Origin: Coriaria nepalensis | Lineage: Eukaryota > Streptophyta > Magnoliopsida > Cucurbitales > Coriariaceae | DNA: 64,000 bases | Reading direction: 5' to 3' | Assembly: GCA_027186245.1 (NCBI GenBank) | Contig: CP114481.1 | Span: forward strand, 30,225,501-30,289,500 | Part shown: positions 36,048 through 50,100 of the stretch, piece by piece | How the letters are laid out: each line of letters begins with the position of its first letter | Position numbering within the stretch: the first letter of the stretch is position 1 | The notes under the pieces: generated by a model | Databases searched by the model: none | Seen by the model: only the letters and a program-made list of their open reading frames with translations | What the model was told of the DNA's origin: nothing | Translations under genes and position numbers: made by a program

Positions 36048-38887
36048 AAATGCAAGTTTTCGGCATAACTTTCAAATGATCAATGCAAGGAAAGTGTGCA
36101 TTCGTTTTACCTTTAAATCATTTCAATGAGTCATTTCAAGTCAATAACTTATTTCAAAGCAAGTCGAACGAATTCAATTTTTGCACTACAAACACAAGTT
36201 TTGTGCATAACTTGCAAGTGATCAATGCAAGGAAAGTGTGCACTCGTTTAACCTTAAAATCATTTCAATGAGTCATTTCAAGTCAATAACTTATTTCAAA
36301 GCAAGTCGAACGAATTCTATTTTTGCACTACAAACAGAAGTTTTTTGCATAAATTCCAAATGATCAATGCAAGGAAAGTCTGCATTCGTTTAACCTTTAA
36401 ATCATTTCAATGAGTCATTTCAAGTCAATATCTTATTTCAAAGCAAGTCGAACGAATTCAATTTTTGCACTACAAACACAAGTTTTGTGCATAACTTGCA
36501 AATGATCAATGCAAGGAAAGTGTGCATTCGTTTAACCTTAAAATCATTTCAATGAGTCATTTCAAGTCAATAACTTATTTCAAAGCAAGTCGAACGAATT
36601 CTATTTTTGCACTACAAACAGAAGTTTTTTGCATAACTTCCAAATGATCAATGCAAGGAAAGTCTGCATTCGTTTAACCTTTAAATCATTTCAATGAGTC
36701 ATTTCAAGTCAATATCTTATTTCAAAGCAAGTCGAACGAATTCAATTTTTGCACTACAAACACAAGTTTTGTGCATAACTTGCAAATGATCAATGCAAGG
36801 AAAGTGTGCATTCGTTTAACCTTAAAATCATTTCAATGAGTCATTTCAAGTCAATAACTTATTTCGAAGCAAGTCCAACGAATTCTATTTTTGCACTACA
36901 AACACAAGTTTTGTGCATAACTTGCAAGTGATCAATGCAAGGAAAGTGTGCATTCGTTTAACCTTAAAATCATTTCAATGAGTCATTTCAAGTCAATAAC
37001 TTATTTCAAAGCAAGTCGAACGAATTCTATTTTTGCACTACAAACAGAAGTTTTTTGCATAACTTCCAAATGATCAATGCAAGGAAAGTCTGCATTCGTT
37101 TAACCTTTAAATCATTTCAATGAGTCATTTCAAGTCAATAACTTATTTCAAAGCAAGTCGAACGAATTCAATTTTTCCACTACAAACACAAGTTTTGTGA
37201 ATAACTTGCAAATGATCAATGCAAGGATAGTGTGCATTCGTTTAACCTTAAAATCATTTCAATGAGTCATTTCAAGTCAATATCTTATTTCAAAGTAATT
37301 CGAACGACCACTATTTTTGCACTACAAATGCAAGTTTTCTGCATAACTTGCACATGATCAATGCAAGGAAACTGTGCATTCGTTTAACCTTAAAATCATT
37401 TCAATGTGTCATTTCAAGTCAATAACTTATTTCAAAGCAAGTCGAACGAATTCTATTTTTGCACTACAAACTCAAGTTTTGTGCATAACTTGCAAGTGAT
37501 CAATGCAAGGAAAGTGTGCATTCGTTTAACCTTAAAATCATTTCAATGAGTCATTTCAAGTCAATAACTTATTTCAAAGCAAGTCGAACGAATTCTATTT
37601 TTGCACTACAAACAGAAGTTTTTTGCATAACTTCCAAATGATCAATGCAAGGAAAGTCTGCATTCGTTTAACCTTTAAATCATTTCAATGAGTCATTTCA
37701 AGTCAATATCTTATTTCAAAGCAAGTCGAACGAATTCAATTTTTGCACTACAAACACAAGTTTTGTGCATAACTTGCAAATGATCAATGCAAGGAAAGTG
37801 TGCATTCGTTTAACCTTAAAATCATTTCAATGAGTCATTTCAAGTCAATAACTTATTTCAAAGCAAGTCGAACGAATTCTATTTTTGCACTACAAACAGA
37901 AGTTTTTTGCATAACTTCCAAATGATCAATGCAAGGAAAGTCTGCATTCGTTTAACCTTTAAATCATTTCAATGAGTCATTTCAAGTCAATATCTTATTT
38001 CAAAGCAAGTCGAACGAATTCAATTTTTGCACTACAAACACAAGTTTTGTGCATAACTTGCAAATGATCAATGCAAGGAAAGTGTGCATTCGTTTAACCT
38101 TAAAATCATTTCAATGAGTCATTTCAAGTCAATATCTTATTTCAAAGTAATTCGAACGAGCACTATTTTTGCACTACAAATGCAAGTTTTCGGCATAACT
38201 TGCAAATGATCAATGCAAGGAAAGTGTGCATTCGTTTTACCTTTAAATCATTTCAATGAGTCATTTCAAGTCAATAACTTATTTCAAAGCAAGTCGAACG
38301 AATTCAATTTTTGCACTACAAACACAAGTTTTGTGCATAACTTGCAAGTGATCAATGCAAGGAAAGTGTGCATTCGTTTAACCTTAAAATCATTTCAATG
38401 AGTCATTTCAAGTCAATAACTTATTTCGAAGCAAGTCCAACGAATTCTATTTTTGCACTACAAACACAAGTTTTGTGCATAACTTGCAAGTGATCAATGC
38501 AAGGAAAGTGTGCATTCGTTTAACCTTAAAATCATTTCAATGAGTCATTTCAAGTCAATAACTTATTTCAAAGCAAGTCGAACGAATTCTATTTTTGCAC
38601 TACAAACAGAAGTTTTTTGCATAACTTCCAAATGATCAATGCAAGGAAAGTCTGCATTCGTTTAACCTTTAAATCATTTCAATGAGTCATTTCAAGTCAA
38701 TAACTTATTTCAAAGCAAGTCGAACGAATTCAATTTTTCCACTACAAACATAAGTTTTGTGAATAACTTGCAAATGATCAATGCAAGGATAGTGTGCATT
38801 CGTTTAACCTTAAAATCATTTCAATGAGTCATTTCAAGTCAATATCTTATTTCAAAGTAATTCGAACGACCACTATTTTTGCACTAC
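36048..38887 (+). repeat. 20-monomer repeat, copy 1 (2840 bp)
   Basis: Starts with E (CGGCATAACTTTCAAATG) and a B monomer with GTGCACTCG near 36240. Both recur 2840 bp later, as do CATAAATTCC (36350, 39190), CGAAGCAAGTCCAACG (36864, 39704) and GGATAG (37225, 40065). The match holds for about eleven monomers (36048-37609) and then ends. Inside it, C-D-E at 37894-38319 resembles 35764-36189 at 2130 bp (15 monomers). Confidence 0.8.
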
Positions 38888-41159
38888 AAATGCAAGTTTT
38901 CGGCATAACTTTCAAATGATCAATGCAAGGAAAGTGTGCATTCGTTTTACCTTTAAATCATTTCAATGAGTCATTTCAAGTCAATAACTTATTTCAAAGC
39001 AAGTCGAACGAATTCAATTTTTGCACTACAAACACAAGTTTTGTGCATAACTTGCAAGTGATCAATGCAAGGAAAGTGTGCACTCGTTTAACCTTAAAAT
39101 CATTTCAATGAGTCATTTCAAGTCAATAACTTATTTCAAAGCAAGTCGAACGAATTCTATTTTTGCACTACAAACAGAAGTTTTTTGCATAAATTCCAAA
39201 TGATCAATGCAAGGAAAGTCTGCATTCGTTTAACCTTTAAATCATTTCAATGAGTCATTTCAAGTCAATATCTTATTTCAAAGCAAGTCGAACGAATTCA
39301 ATTTTTGCACTACAAACACAAGTTTTGTGCATAACTTGCAAATGATCAATGCAAGGAAAGTGTGCATTCGTTTAACCTTAAAATCATTTCAATGAGTCAT
39401 TTCAAGTCAATAACTTATTTCAAAGCAAGTCGAACGAATTCTATTTTTGCACCACAAACAGAAGTTTTTTGCATAACTTCCAAATGATCAATGCAAGGAA
39501 AGTCTGCATTCGTTTAACCTTTAAATCATTTCAATGAGTCATTTCAAGTCAATATCTTATTTCAAAGCAAGTCGAACGAATTCAATTTTTGCACTACAAA
39601 CACAAGTTTTGTGCATAACTTGCAAATGATCAATGCAAGGAAAGTGTGCATTCGTTTAACCTTAAAATCATTTCAATGAGTCATTTCAAGTCAATAACTT
39701 ATTTCGAAGCAAGTCCAACGAATTCTATTTTTGCACTACAAACACAAGTTTTGTGCATAACTTGCAAGTGATCAATGCAAGGAAAGTGTGCATTCGTTTA
39801 ACCTTAAAATCATTTCAATGAGTCATTTCAAGTCAACAACTTATTTCAAAGCAAGTCGAACGAATTCTATTTTTGCACTACAAACAGAAGTTTTTTGCAT
39901 AACTTCCAAATGATCAATGCAAGGAAAGTCTGCATTCGTTTAACCTTTAAATCATTTCAATGAGTCATTTCAAGTCAATAACTTATTTCAAAGCAAGTCG
40001 AACGAATTCAATTTTTCCACTACAAACACAAGTTTTGTGAATAACTTGCAAATGATCAATGCAAGGATAGTGTGCATTCGTTTAACCTTAAAATCATTTC
40101 AATGAGTCATTTCAAGTCAATATCTTATTTCAAAGTAATTCGAACGACCACTATTTTTGCACTACAAATGCAAGTTTTCTGCATAACTTGCACATGATCA
40201 ATGCAAGGAAACTGTGCATTCGTTTAACCTTAAAATCATTTCAATGTGTCATTTCAAGTCAATAACTTATTTCAAAGCAAGTCGAACGAATTCTATTTTT
40301 GCACTACAAACACAAGTTTTGTGCATAACTTGCAAGTGATCAATGCAAGGAAAGTGTGCATTCGTTTAACCTTAAAATCATTTAAATGAGTCATTCCAAG
40401 TCAATAACTTATTTCAAAGCAAGTCGAACGAATTCAATTTTTGCACTACAAACACAAGTTTTGTGCATAACTTGCAAATGATCAATGCAAGGAAAGTGTG
40501 CATTAGTTTAACCTTAAAATCATTTCAATGAGTCATTTCAAGTCAATATCTTATTTGAAAGTAATTTGAACGAGCCCTATTTTTGCACTACAAATGCAAG
40601 TTTTCTGCATAACTTGCAAATGATCAATGCAAGGAAAGTGTGCATTCGTTTAACCTTAAAATAATTTCAATGAGTCATTTCAAGTCAATAACTTATTTCA
40701 AAGCAAGTCGAACGAATTCTATTTTTGCACTACAAACACAAGTTTTGTGCATAACTTGCAAGTGATCAATGCAAGGAAAGTGTGGATTCGTTTAACCTTA
40801 AAATCATTTCAATAAGTCATTTGAAGTCAATAACTTATTTCAAAGCAAGTCGAACGAATTCTATTTTTGCACTACAAACACAAGTTTTCTGCATAACTTG
40901 CAAATGATCAATGCAAGGAAAGTGTGCATTCGTTGAACCTTAAAATCATTTCATTGAGTCATTTCAAGTCAATATCTTATTTCAAAGAAATTTGAACGAG
41001 CACTATTTTTGCACTACAAAAGCAAGTTTTGTGCATAACTTGCAAGTAATCAATGCAAGGAAAGTGTGCATTCGTTTAACCTTAAAATCATTTCAATGAG
41101 TCATTTCAAGTCAATATCTTATTTCAAAGTAATTCGAACGAGCACTATTTTTGCACTAC
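38888..41159 (+). repeat. 20-monomer repeat, copy 2, then F/G module
   Basis: 38888-40449 repeats 36048-37609. From 40450 the order becomes F (CATTAG, GAGCCC), AATAATTTC form, B, CGTTGAACC form, G (CTTGCAAGTAATC). This is the same series as at 12611-13320 in the first 26-monomer HOR, about 27.8 kb away. GTGTGGATTCG near 40784 and AATAAGTC near 40813 are private changes. Confidence 0.78.
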
Positions 41160-43432
41160 AAATGCAAGTTTTCGGCATAACTTGCAAATGATCAATGCAA
41201 GGAAAGTGTGCATTCGTTTTACCTTTAAATCATTTCAATGAGTCATTTCAAGTCAATAACTTATTTCAAAGCAAGTCGAACGAATTCAATTTTTGCACTA
41301 CAAACACAAGTTTTGTGCATAACTTGCAAATGATCAATGCAAGGAAAGTGTGCATTCGTTTAACCTTAAAATCATTTCGACGAGTCATTTCAAGTCAATA
41401 TCTTATTTCAAAGTAATGCGAACGAGCACTATTTTTGCACTACAAATGCAAGTTTTCGGCATAACTTGCAAATGATCAATGCAAGGAAAGTGTGCATTCG
41501 TTTTACCTTTAAATCATTTCAATGAGTCATTTCAAGTCAATAACTTATTTCAAAGCAAGTCAAACGAATTCTATTTTTGCACTACAAACACAAGTTTTGT
41601 GCATAACTTGCAAGTGATCAATGCAAGGAAAGTGTGCATTCGTTTAACCTTAAAATCATTTCAATGAGTCATTTCAAGTCAATAACTTATTTCAAAGCAA
41701 GTCGAACGAATTCTATTTTTGCACTACAAACAGAAGTTTTTTGCATAACTTCCAAATGATCAATGCAAGGAAAGTCTGCATTCGTTTAACCTTTAAATCA
41801 TTTCAATGAGTCATTTCAAGTCAATATCTTATTTCAAAGCAAGTCGAACGAATTCACTTTTTGCACTACAAACACAAGTTTTGTGCATAACTTGCAAATG
41901 ATCAATGCACGGAAAGTGTGCATTCGTTTAACCTTAAAATCATTTCAATGAGTCATTTCAAGTCAATATCTTATTTCAGAGCAATTCGAACGAGCACTAT
42001 TTTTGCACTACAAATGCAAGTTTTGTGCATAACTTGCACATGATCAATGCAAGGAAACTGTGCATTCGTTTAACCTTAAAATCATTTCAATGTGTCATTT
42101 CAAGTCAATAACTTATTTCAAAGCAAGTCGAACGAATTCTATTTTGTGCACTACAAACACAAGTTTTGTGCATAACTTGCAAGTGATCAATGCAAGGAAA
42201 GTGTGCATTCGTTTAACCTTAAAATCATTTCAATGAGTCATTTCAAGTCAATAACTTATTTCAAAGCAAGTCGAACGAATTCTATTTTTGCACTACAAAC
42301 AGAAGTTTTTTGCATAACTTCCAAATGATCAATGCAAGGAAAGTCTGCATTCGTTTAACCTTTAAATCATTTCAATGAGTCATTTCAAGTCAATATCTTT
42401 TTTCAAAGCAACTCGAACGAATTCAATTTTTGCACTACAAACACAAGTTTTGTGCATAACTTGCAAATGATCAATGCAAGGAAAGTGTGCATTCGTTTAA
42501 CCTTAAAATCATTTCAATGAGTCATTTCAAGTCAATATCTTATTTCAAAGTAATTCGAACGAGCACTATTTTTGCACTACAAATGCAAGTTTTCGGCATA
42601 ACTTGCAAATGATCAATGCAAGGAAAGTGTGCATTCGTTTTACCTTTAAATCATTTCAATGAGTCATTTCAAGTCAATAACTTATTTCAAAGCAAGTCGA
42701 ACGAATTCAATTTTTGCACTACAAACACAAGTTTTGTGCATAACTTGCAAGTGATCAATGCAAGGAAAGTGTGCATTCGTTTAACCTTAAAATCATTTCA
42801 ATGAGTCATTTCAAGTCAATAACTTATTTCAAAGCAAGTCGAACGAATTCTATTTTTGCACTACAAACAGAAGTTTTTTGCATAACTTCCAAATGATCAA
42901 TGCAAGGAAAGTCTGCATTCGTTTAACCTTTAAATCATTTCAATGAGTCATTTAAAGTCAATATCTTATTTCAAAGCAAGTCGAACGAATTCAATTTTTG
43001 CACTACAAACACAAGTTTTGTGCATAACTTGCAAATGATCAATGCAAGGAAAGTGTGCATTCGTTTAACCTTAAAATCATTTCAATGAGTCATTTCAAGT
43101 CAATAACTTATTTCAAAGCAAGTCGAACGAATTCTATTTTTGCACTACAAACAGAAGTTTTTTGCATAACTTCCAAATGATCAATGCAAGGAAAGTCTGC
43201 ATTCGTTTAACCTTTAAATCATTTCAATGAGTCATTTCAAGTCAATATCTTATTTCAAAGCAAGTCGAACGAATTCAATTTTTGCACTACAAACACAAGT
43301 TTTGTGCATAACTTGCAAATGATCAACGCAAGGAAAGTGTGCATTCGTTTAACCTTAAAATCATTTCGACGAGTCATTTCAAGTCAATATCTTATTTCAA
43401 AGTAATTCGAACGACCACTATTTTTGCACTAC
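41160..43432 (+). repeat. Island related to the 14-monomer HOR, then B-C-D modules
   Basis: 41160-42580 runs E, D, E, B, C, D (CACGG), A (143 bp), B, C, D. This is the order of the 14-monomer unit with one monomer missing, and it keeps both the CACGG mark and the one-base insertion. It lies 10 kb beyond the last regular unit. 42581-43432 is E, B, C, D-left, C, D. Private changes include GAATTCACTTTTT near 41854 and CTTTTTTCAAAG near 42398. Confidence 0.78.
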
Positions 43433-46400
43433 AAATGCAAGTTTTCGGCATAACTTGCAAATGATCAATGCAAGGAAAGTGTGCATTCGTTTTACCTTAA
43501 AATCATTTCAATGAGTCATTTCAAGTCAATATCTTATTTCAAAGAAATTTGAACGAGCACTATTTTTGCACTACAAATGCAAGTTTTGTGCATAACTTGC
43601 AAGTAATCAATGCAAGGAAAGTTTGCATTCGTTTAACCTTAAAATCATTTCAATGAGTCATTTCAAGTTGATATCTTATTTCAAAGCAAGTCGAACGAAT
43701 TCTATTTTTGCACTACAAACACACATTTTGAGCATAACTTGCAAATGATCAATGCAAGGAAAGTGTGCATTCGTTTAACCTTAAAATCATTTCAATGAGT
43801 CATTTCAAATCAATAACTTATTTCAAAGCAAGTCGAACGAATTCTATTTTTGCACTACAAACACAAGTTTTGTGCATAACTTGCAAATGATCAATGCAAG
43901 GAAAGTGTGCATTCGTTTAACCTTAAAATCATTTCAATGAGTCATTTCAAGTCAATAACTTATTTCAAAGCAAATCGAACGAATTCAATTTTTGCACTAC
44001 AAACACAAGTTTTGTGCATAACTTGCAAATGATCAACGCAAGGAATGTGTGCATTCGTTTAACCTTAAAATCATTTCAAAGAGACATTTCAAGTCAATAT
44101 CTTATTTCAAAGTAATTCGAACGAGCACTATTTTTGCACTACAAATGCAAGTTTTCTGCATAACTTGCACATGATCAATGCAAGGAAACTGTGCATTCGT
44201 TTAACCTTATAATCATTTCAATGTGTCATTTCAAGTCAATAACTTATTTCAAAGCAAGTCGAACGAATTCTATTTTTGCACTACAAACAGAAGTTTTTTG
44301 CATAACTTCCAAATGATCAATGCAAGGAAAGTCTGCATTCGTTTAATCTTTAAATCATTTCAATGAGTCATTTCAAGTCAATATCTTATTTCAAAGCAAG
44401 TCGAACGAATTCAATTTTTGCACTACAAACACAAGTTTTGTGCATAACTTGCAAATGATCAACGCAAGGAATGTGTGCATTCGTTTAACCTTAAAATCAT
44501 TTCAATGAGTCATTTCAAGTCAATATCTTATTTCAAAGTAATTCGAACGACCACTATTTTTGCACTACAAATGCAAGTTTTCTGCATAACTTGCACATGA
44601 TCAATGCAAGGAAACTGTGCATTCGTTTAACCTTATAATCATTTCAATGTGTCATTTCAAGTCAATAACTTATTTCAAAGCAAGTCGAACGAATTCTATT
44701 TTTGCACTACAAACACAAGTTTTGTGCATAACTTGCAAGTGATCAATGCAAGGAAAGTGTGCATTCGTTTAACCTTAAAATCATTTCAATGAGTCATTTC
44801 AAGTCAATAACTTATTTCAAAGCAAGTCGAACGAATTCTATTTTTGCACTACAAACAGAAGTTTTTTGCATAACTGGCAAATGATCAATGCAAGGAAAGT
44901 GTGCATTCGTTTAACCTTTAAATCATTTCAATGAGTCATTTCAAGTCAATAACTTATTTCAAAGCAAATCGAACGAATTCAATTTTTGCACTACAAACAC
45001 AAGTTTTGTGCATAACTTGCAAATGATCAACGCAAGGAATGTGTGCATTCGTTTAACCTTAAAATCATTTCAAAGAGACATTTCAAGTCAATATCTTATT
45101 TCAAAGTAATTCGAACGAGCACTATTTTTGCACTACAAATGCAAGTTTTGTGCATAACTTGCACATGATCAATGCAAGGAAACTGTGCATTCGTTTAACC
45201 TTAAAATCATTTCAATGTGTCATTTCAAGTCAATAACTTATTACAAAGCAAGTCGAACGAATTCTATTTTTTCACTACAAACACAAGTTTTGTGCATAAC
45301 TTGCAAATGATCAATGCAAGGAAAGTGTGCATTCGTTTAACCTTAAAATCATTTCAATGAGTCATTTCAAGTCAATATCTTATTTCAAAGTAATTCGAAC
45401 GAGCACTATTTTTGCACTACAAATGCAAGTTTTCGGCATAACTTGCAAATGATCAATGCAAGGAAAGTGTGCATTCGTTTTACCTTTAAATCATTTCAAT
45501 GAGTCATTTCAAGTCAATAACTTATTTCAAAGCAAGTCGAACGAATTCAATTTTTGCACTACAAACACAAGTTTTGTGCATAACTTGCAAAGGATCAATG
45601 CAAGGAAAGTGTGCATTCGTTTAACCTTAAAATCATTTCGACGAGTCATTTCAAGTCAATATCTTATTTCAAAGTAATTCGAACGAGCACTATTTTTGCA
45701 CTACAAATGCAAGTTTTCGGCATAACTTGCAAATGATCAATGCAAGGAAAGTGTGCATTCGTTTTACCTTTAAATCATTTCAATGAGTCATTTCAAGTCA
45801 ATAACTTATTTCAAAGCAAGTCAAACGAATTCTATTTTTGCACTACAAACACAAGTTTTGTGCATAACTTGCAAATGATCAATGCAAGGAAAGTGTGCAT
45901 TCGGTTAACCTTAAAATCATTTCAATGAGTCATTTCAAGTCAATATCTTATTTCAAAGTAATTCGAACGACCACTATTTTTGCACTACAAACACAAGTTT
46001 TGTGCATAACTTGCAAATGATCAATGCAAGGAAAGTGTGCATTCGTTTAACCTTAAAATCATTTCAATGAGTCATTTCAAGTCAATAACTTATTTCAAAG
46101 CAAGTCGAACGAATTCTATTTTTGCACTACAAACAGAAGTTTTTTGCATAACTTCCAAATGATCAATGCAAGGAAAGTCTGCATTCGTTTAACCTTTAAA
46201 TCATTTCAATGAGTCATTTCAAGTCAATATCTTATTTCAAAGCAAGTCGAACGAATTCAATTTTTGCACTACAAACACAAGTTTTGTGCATAACTTGCAA
46301 ATGATCAACGCAAGGAAAGTGTGCATTCGTTTAACCTTAAAATCATTTCGACGAGTCATTTCAAGTCAATATCTTATTTCAAAGTAATTCGAACGACCAC

Positions 46401-47124
46401 TATTTTTGCACTACAAATGCAAGTTTTCGGCATAACTTGCAAATGATCAATGCAAGGAAAGTGTGCATTCGTTTTACCTTAAAATCATTTCAATGAGTCA
46501 TTTCAAGTCAATATCTTATTTCAAAGAAATTTGAACGAGCACTATTTTTGCACTACAAATGCAAGTTTTGTGCATAACTTGCACATGATCAATGCAAGGA
46601 AACTGTGCATTCGTTTAACCTTAAAATCATTTCAATGTGTCATTTCAAGTCAATAACTTATTACAAAGCAAGTCGAACGAATTCTATTTTTTCACTACAA
46701 ACACAAGTTTTGTGCATAACTTGCAAATGATCAATGCAAGGAAAGTGTGCATTCGTTTAACCTTAAAATCATTTCAATGAGTCATTTCAAGTCAATAACT
46801 TATTTCAAAGCAAGTCGAACGAATTCTATTTTTGCACTACAAACAGAAGTTTTTTGCATAACTTCCAAATGATCAATGCAAGGAAAGTCTGCATTCGTTT
46901 AACCTTTAAATCATTTCAATGAGTCATTTCAAGTCAATATCTTATTTCAAAGCAAGTCGAACGAATTCAATTTTTGCACTACAAACACAAGTTTTGTGCA
47001 TAACTTGCAAATGATCAACGCAAGGAAAGTGTGCATTCGTTTAACCTTAAAATCATTTCGACGAGTCATTTCAAGTCAATATCTTATTTCAAAGTAATTC
47101 GAACGACCACTATTTTTGCACTAC
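43433..47124 (+). repeat. Second 26-monomer HOR, unit 1 (3692 bp)
   Basis: AAAGAAATTTGAACG occurs at 43541, 47233, 50925 and 54617, exactly 3692 bp apart. ACACACATTTTGAGC (near 43721) and AACTGGCAAATG repeat at the same step. The first eighteen monomers match the following units. The last eight (45989-47124) do not, being AAATG form, C, D, E-like, A, AAATG form, C, D. Within them a five-monomer group repeats at 710 bp (46523 to 47233). The total is still exactly 26 monomers. Confidence 0.86.
43575..43716 (+). repeat. Reference type G monomer
   Basis: Type G starts AAATGCAAG with TTTTGTGC, has CTTGCAAGTAATCAATG in place of ...GATCAATG, which destroys the TGATCA palindrome, and often GTTTGCATTCG and CAAGTTGATATC or CAAGTCGATATC. 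It nearly always follows a monomer ending AAAGAAATTTGAACG. The pair travels together to 9344-9627, 13038-13321, 40876-41159, 50.1 kb, 53.8 kb and several places after 56 kb. Confidence 0.82.
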
Positions 47125-50100
47125 AAATGCAAGTTTTCGGCATAACTTGCAAATGATCAATGCAAGGAAAGTGTGCATTCGTTTTACCTTAAAATCATTT
47201 CAATGAGTCATTTCAAGTCAATATCTTATTTCAAAGAAATTTGAACGAGCACTATTTTTGCACTACAAATGCAAGTTTTGTGCATAACTTGCAAGTAATC
47301 AATGCAAGGAAAGTTTGCATTCGTTTAACCTTAAAATCATTTCAATGAGTCATTTCAAGTTGATATCTTATTTCAAAGCAAGTCGAACGAATTCTATTTT
47401 TGCACTACAAACACACATTTTGAGCATAACTTGCAAATGATCAATGCAAGGAAAGTGTGCATTCGTTTAACCTTAAAATCATTTCAATGAGTCATTTCAA
47501 ATCAATAACTTATTTCAAAGCAAGTCGAACGAATTCTATTTTTGCACTACAAACACAAGTTTTGTGCATAACTTGCAAATGATCAATGCAAGGAAAGTGT
47601 GCATTCGTTTAACCTTAAAATCATTTCAATGAGTCATTTCAAGTCAATAACTTATTTCAAAGCAAATCGAACGAATTCAATTTTTGCACTACAAACACAA
47701 GTTTTGTGCATAACTTGCAAATGATCAACGCAAGGAATGTGTGCATTCGTTTAACCTTAAAATCATTTCAAAGAGACATTTCAAGTCAATATCTTATTTC
47801 AAAGTAATTCGAACGAGCACTATTTTTGCACTACAAATGCAAGTTTTCTGCATAACTTGCACATGATCAATGCAAGGAAACTGTGCATTCGTTTAACCTT
47901 ATAATCATTTCAATGTGTCATTTCAAGTCAATAACTTATTTCAAAGCAAGTCGAACGAATTCTATTTTTGCACTACAAACAGAAGTTTTTTGCATAACTT
48001 CCAAATGATCAATGCAAGGAAAGTCTGCATTCGTTTAATCTTTAAATCATTTCAATGAGTCATTTCAAGTCAATATCTTATTTCAAAGCAAGTCGAACGA
48101 ATTCAATTTTTGCACTACAAACACAAGTTTTGTGCATAACTTGCAAATGATCAACGCAAGGAATGTGTGCATTCGTTTAACCTTAAAATCATTTCAATGA
48201 GTCATTTCAAGTCAATATCTTATTTCAAAGTAATTCGAACGACCACTATTTTTGCACTACAAATGCAAGTTTTCTGCATAACTTGCACATGATCAATGCA
48301 AGGAAACTGTGCATTCGTTTAACCTTATAATCATTTCAATGTGTCATTTCAAGTCAATAACTTATTTCAAAGCAAGTCGAACGAATTCTATTTTTGCACT
48401 ACAAACACAAGTTTTGTGCATAACTTGCAAGTGATCAATGCAAGGAAAGTGTGCATTCGTTTAACCTTAAAATCATTTCAATGAGTCATTTCAAGTCAAT
48501 AACTTATTTCAAAGCAAGTCGAACGAATTCTATTTTTGCACTACAAACAGAAGTTTTTTGCATAACTGGCAAATGATCAATGCAAGGAAAGTGTGCATTC
48601 GTTTAACCTTTAAATCATTTCAATGAGTCATTTCAAGTCAATAACTTATTTCAAAGCAAATCGAACGAATTCAATTTTTGCACTACAAACACAAGTTTTG
48701 TGCATAACTTGCAAATGATCAACGCAAGGAATGTGTGCATTCGTTTAACCTTAAAATCATTTCAAAGAGACATTTCAAGTCAATATCTTATTTCAAAGTA
48801 ATTCGAACGAGCACTATTTTTGCACTACAAATGCAAGTTTTGTGCATAACTTGCACATGATCAATGCAAGGAAACTGTGCATTCGTTTAACCTTAAAATC
48901 ATTTCAATGTGTCATTTCAAGTCAATAACTTATTACAAAGCAAGTCGAACGAATTCTATTTTTTCACTACAAACACAAGTTTTGTGCATAACTTGCAAAT
49001 GATCAATGCAAGGAAAGTGTGCATTCGTTTAACCTTAAAATCATTTCAATGAGTCATTTCAAGTCAATATCTTATTTCAAAGTAATTCGAACGAGCACTA
49101 TTTTTGCACTACAAATGCAAGTTTTCGGCATAACTTGCAAATGATCAATGCAAGGAAAGTGTGCATTCGTTTTACCTTTAAATCATTTCAATGAGTCATT
49201 TCAAGTCAATAACTTATTTCAAAGCAAGTCGAACGAATTCAATTTTTGCACTACAAACACAAGTTTTGTGCATAACTTGCAAATGATCAATGCAAGGAAA
49301 GTGTGCATTCGTTTAACCTTAAAATCATTTCGACGAGTCATTTCAAGTCAATATCTTATTTCAAAGTAATTCGAACGAGCACTATTTTTGCACTACAAAT
49401 GCAAGTTTTCGGCATAACTTGCAAATGATCAATGCAAGGAAAGTGTGCATTCGTTTTACCTTTAAATCATTTCAATGAGTCATTTCAAGTCAATAACTTA
49501 TTTCAAAGCAAGTCAAACGAATTCTATTTTTGCACTACAAACAAAAGTTTTGTGCATAACTTGCAAATGATCAATGCAAGGAAAGTGTGCATTCGGTTAA
49601 CCTTAAAATCATTTCAATGAGTCATTTCAAGTCAATATCTTATTTCAAAGTAATTCGAACGACCACTATTTTTGCACTACAAACACAAGTTTTGTGCATA
49701 ACTTGCAAATGATCAATGCAAGGAAAGTGTGCATTAGTTTAACCTTAAAATCATTTCAATGAGTCATTTCAAGTCAATATCTTATTTGAAAGTAATTTGA
49801 ACGAGCCCTATTTTTGCACTACAAATGCAAGTTTTCTGCATAACTTGCAAATGATCAATGCAAGGAAAGTGTGCATTCGTTTAACCTTAACATAATTTCA
49901 ATGAGTCATTTCAAGTCAATAACTTATTTCAAAGCAAGTCGAACGAATTCTATTTTTGCACTACAAACACAAGTTTTGTGCATAACTTGCAAGTGATCAA
50001 TGCAAGGAAAGTGTGCATTCGTTTAACCTTAAAATCATTTCAATGAGTCATTTGAAGTCAATAACTTATTTCAAAGCAAGTCGAACGAATTCTATTTTTG

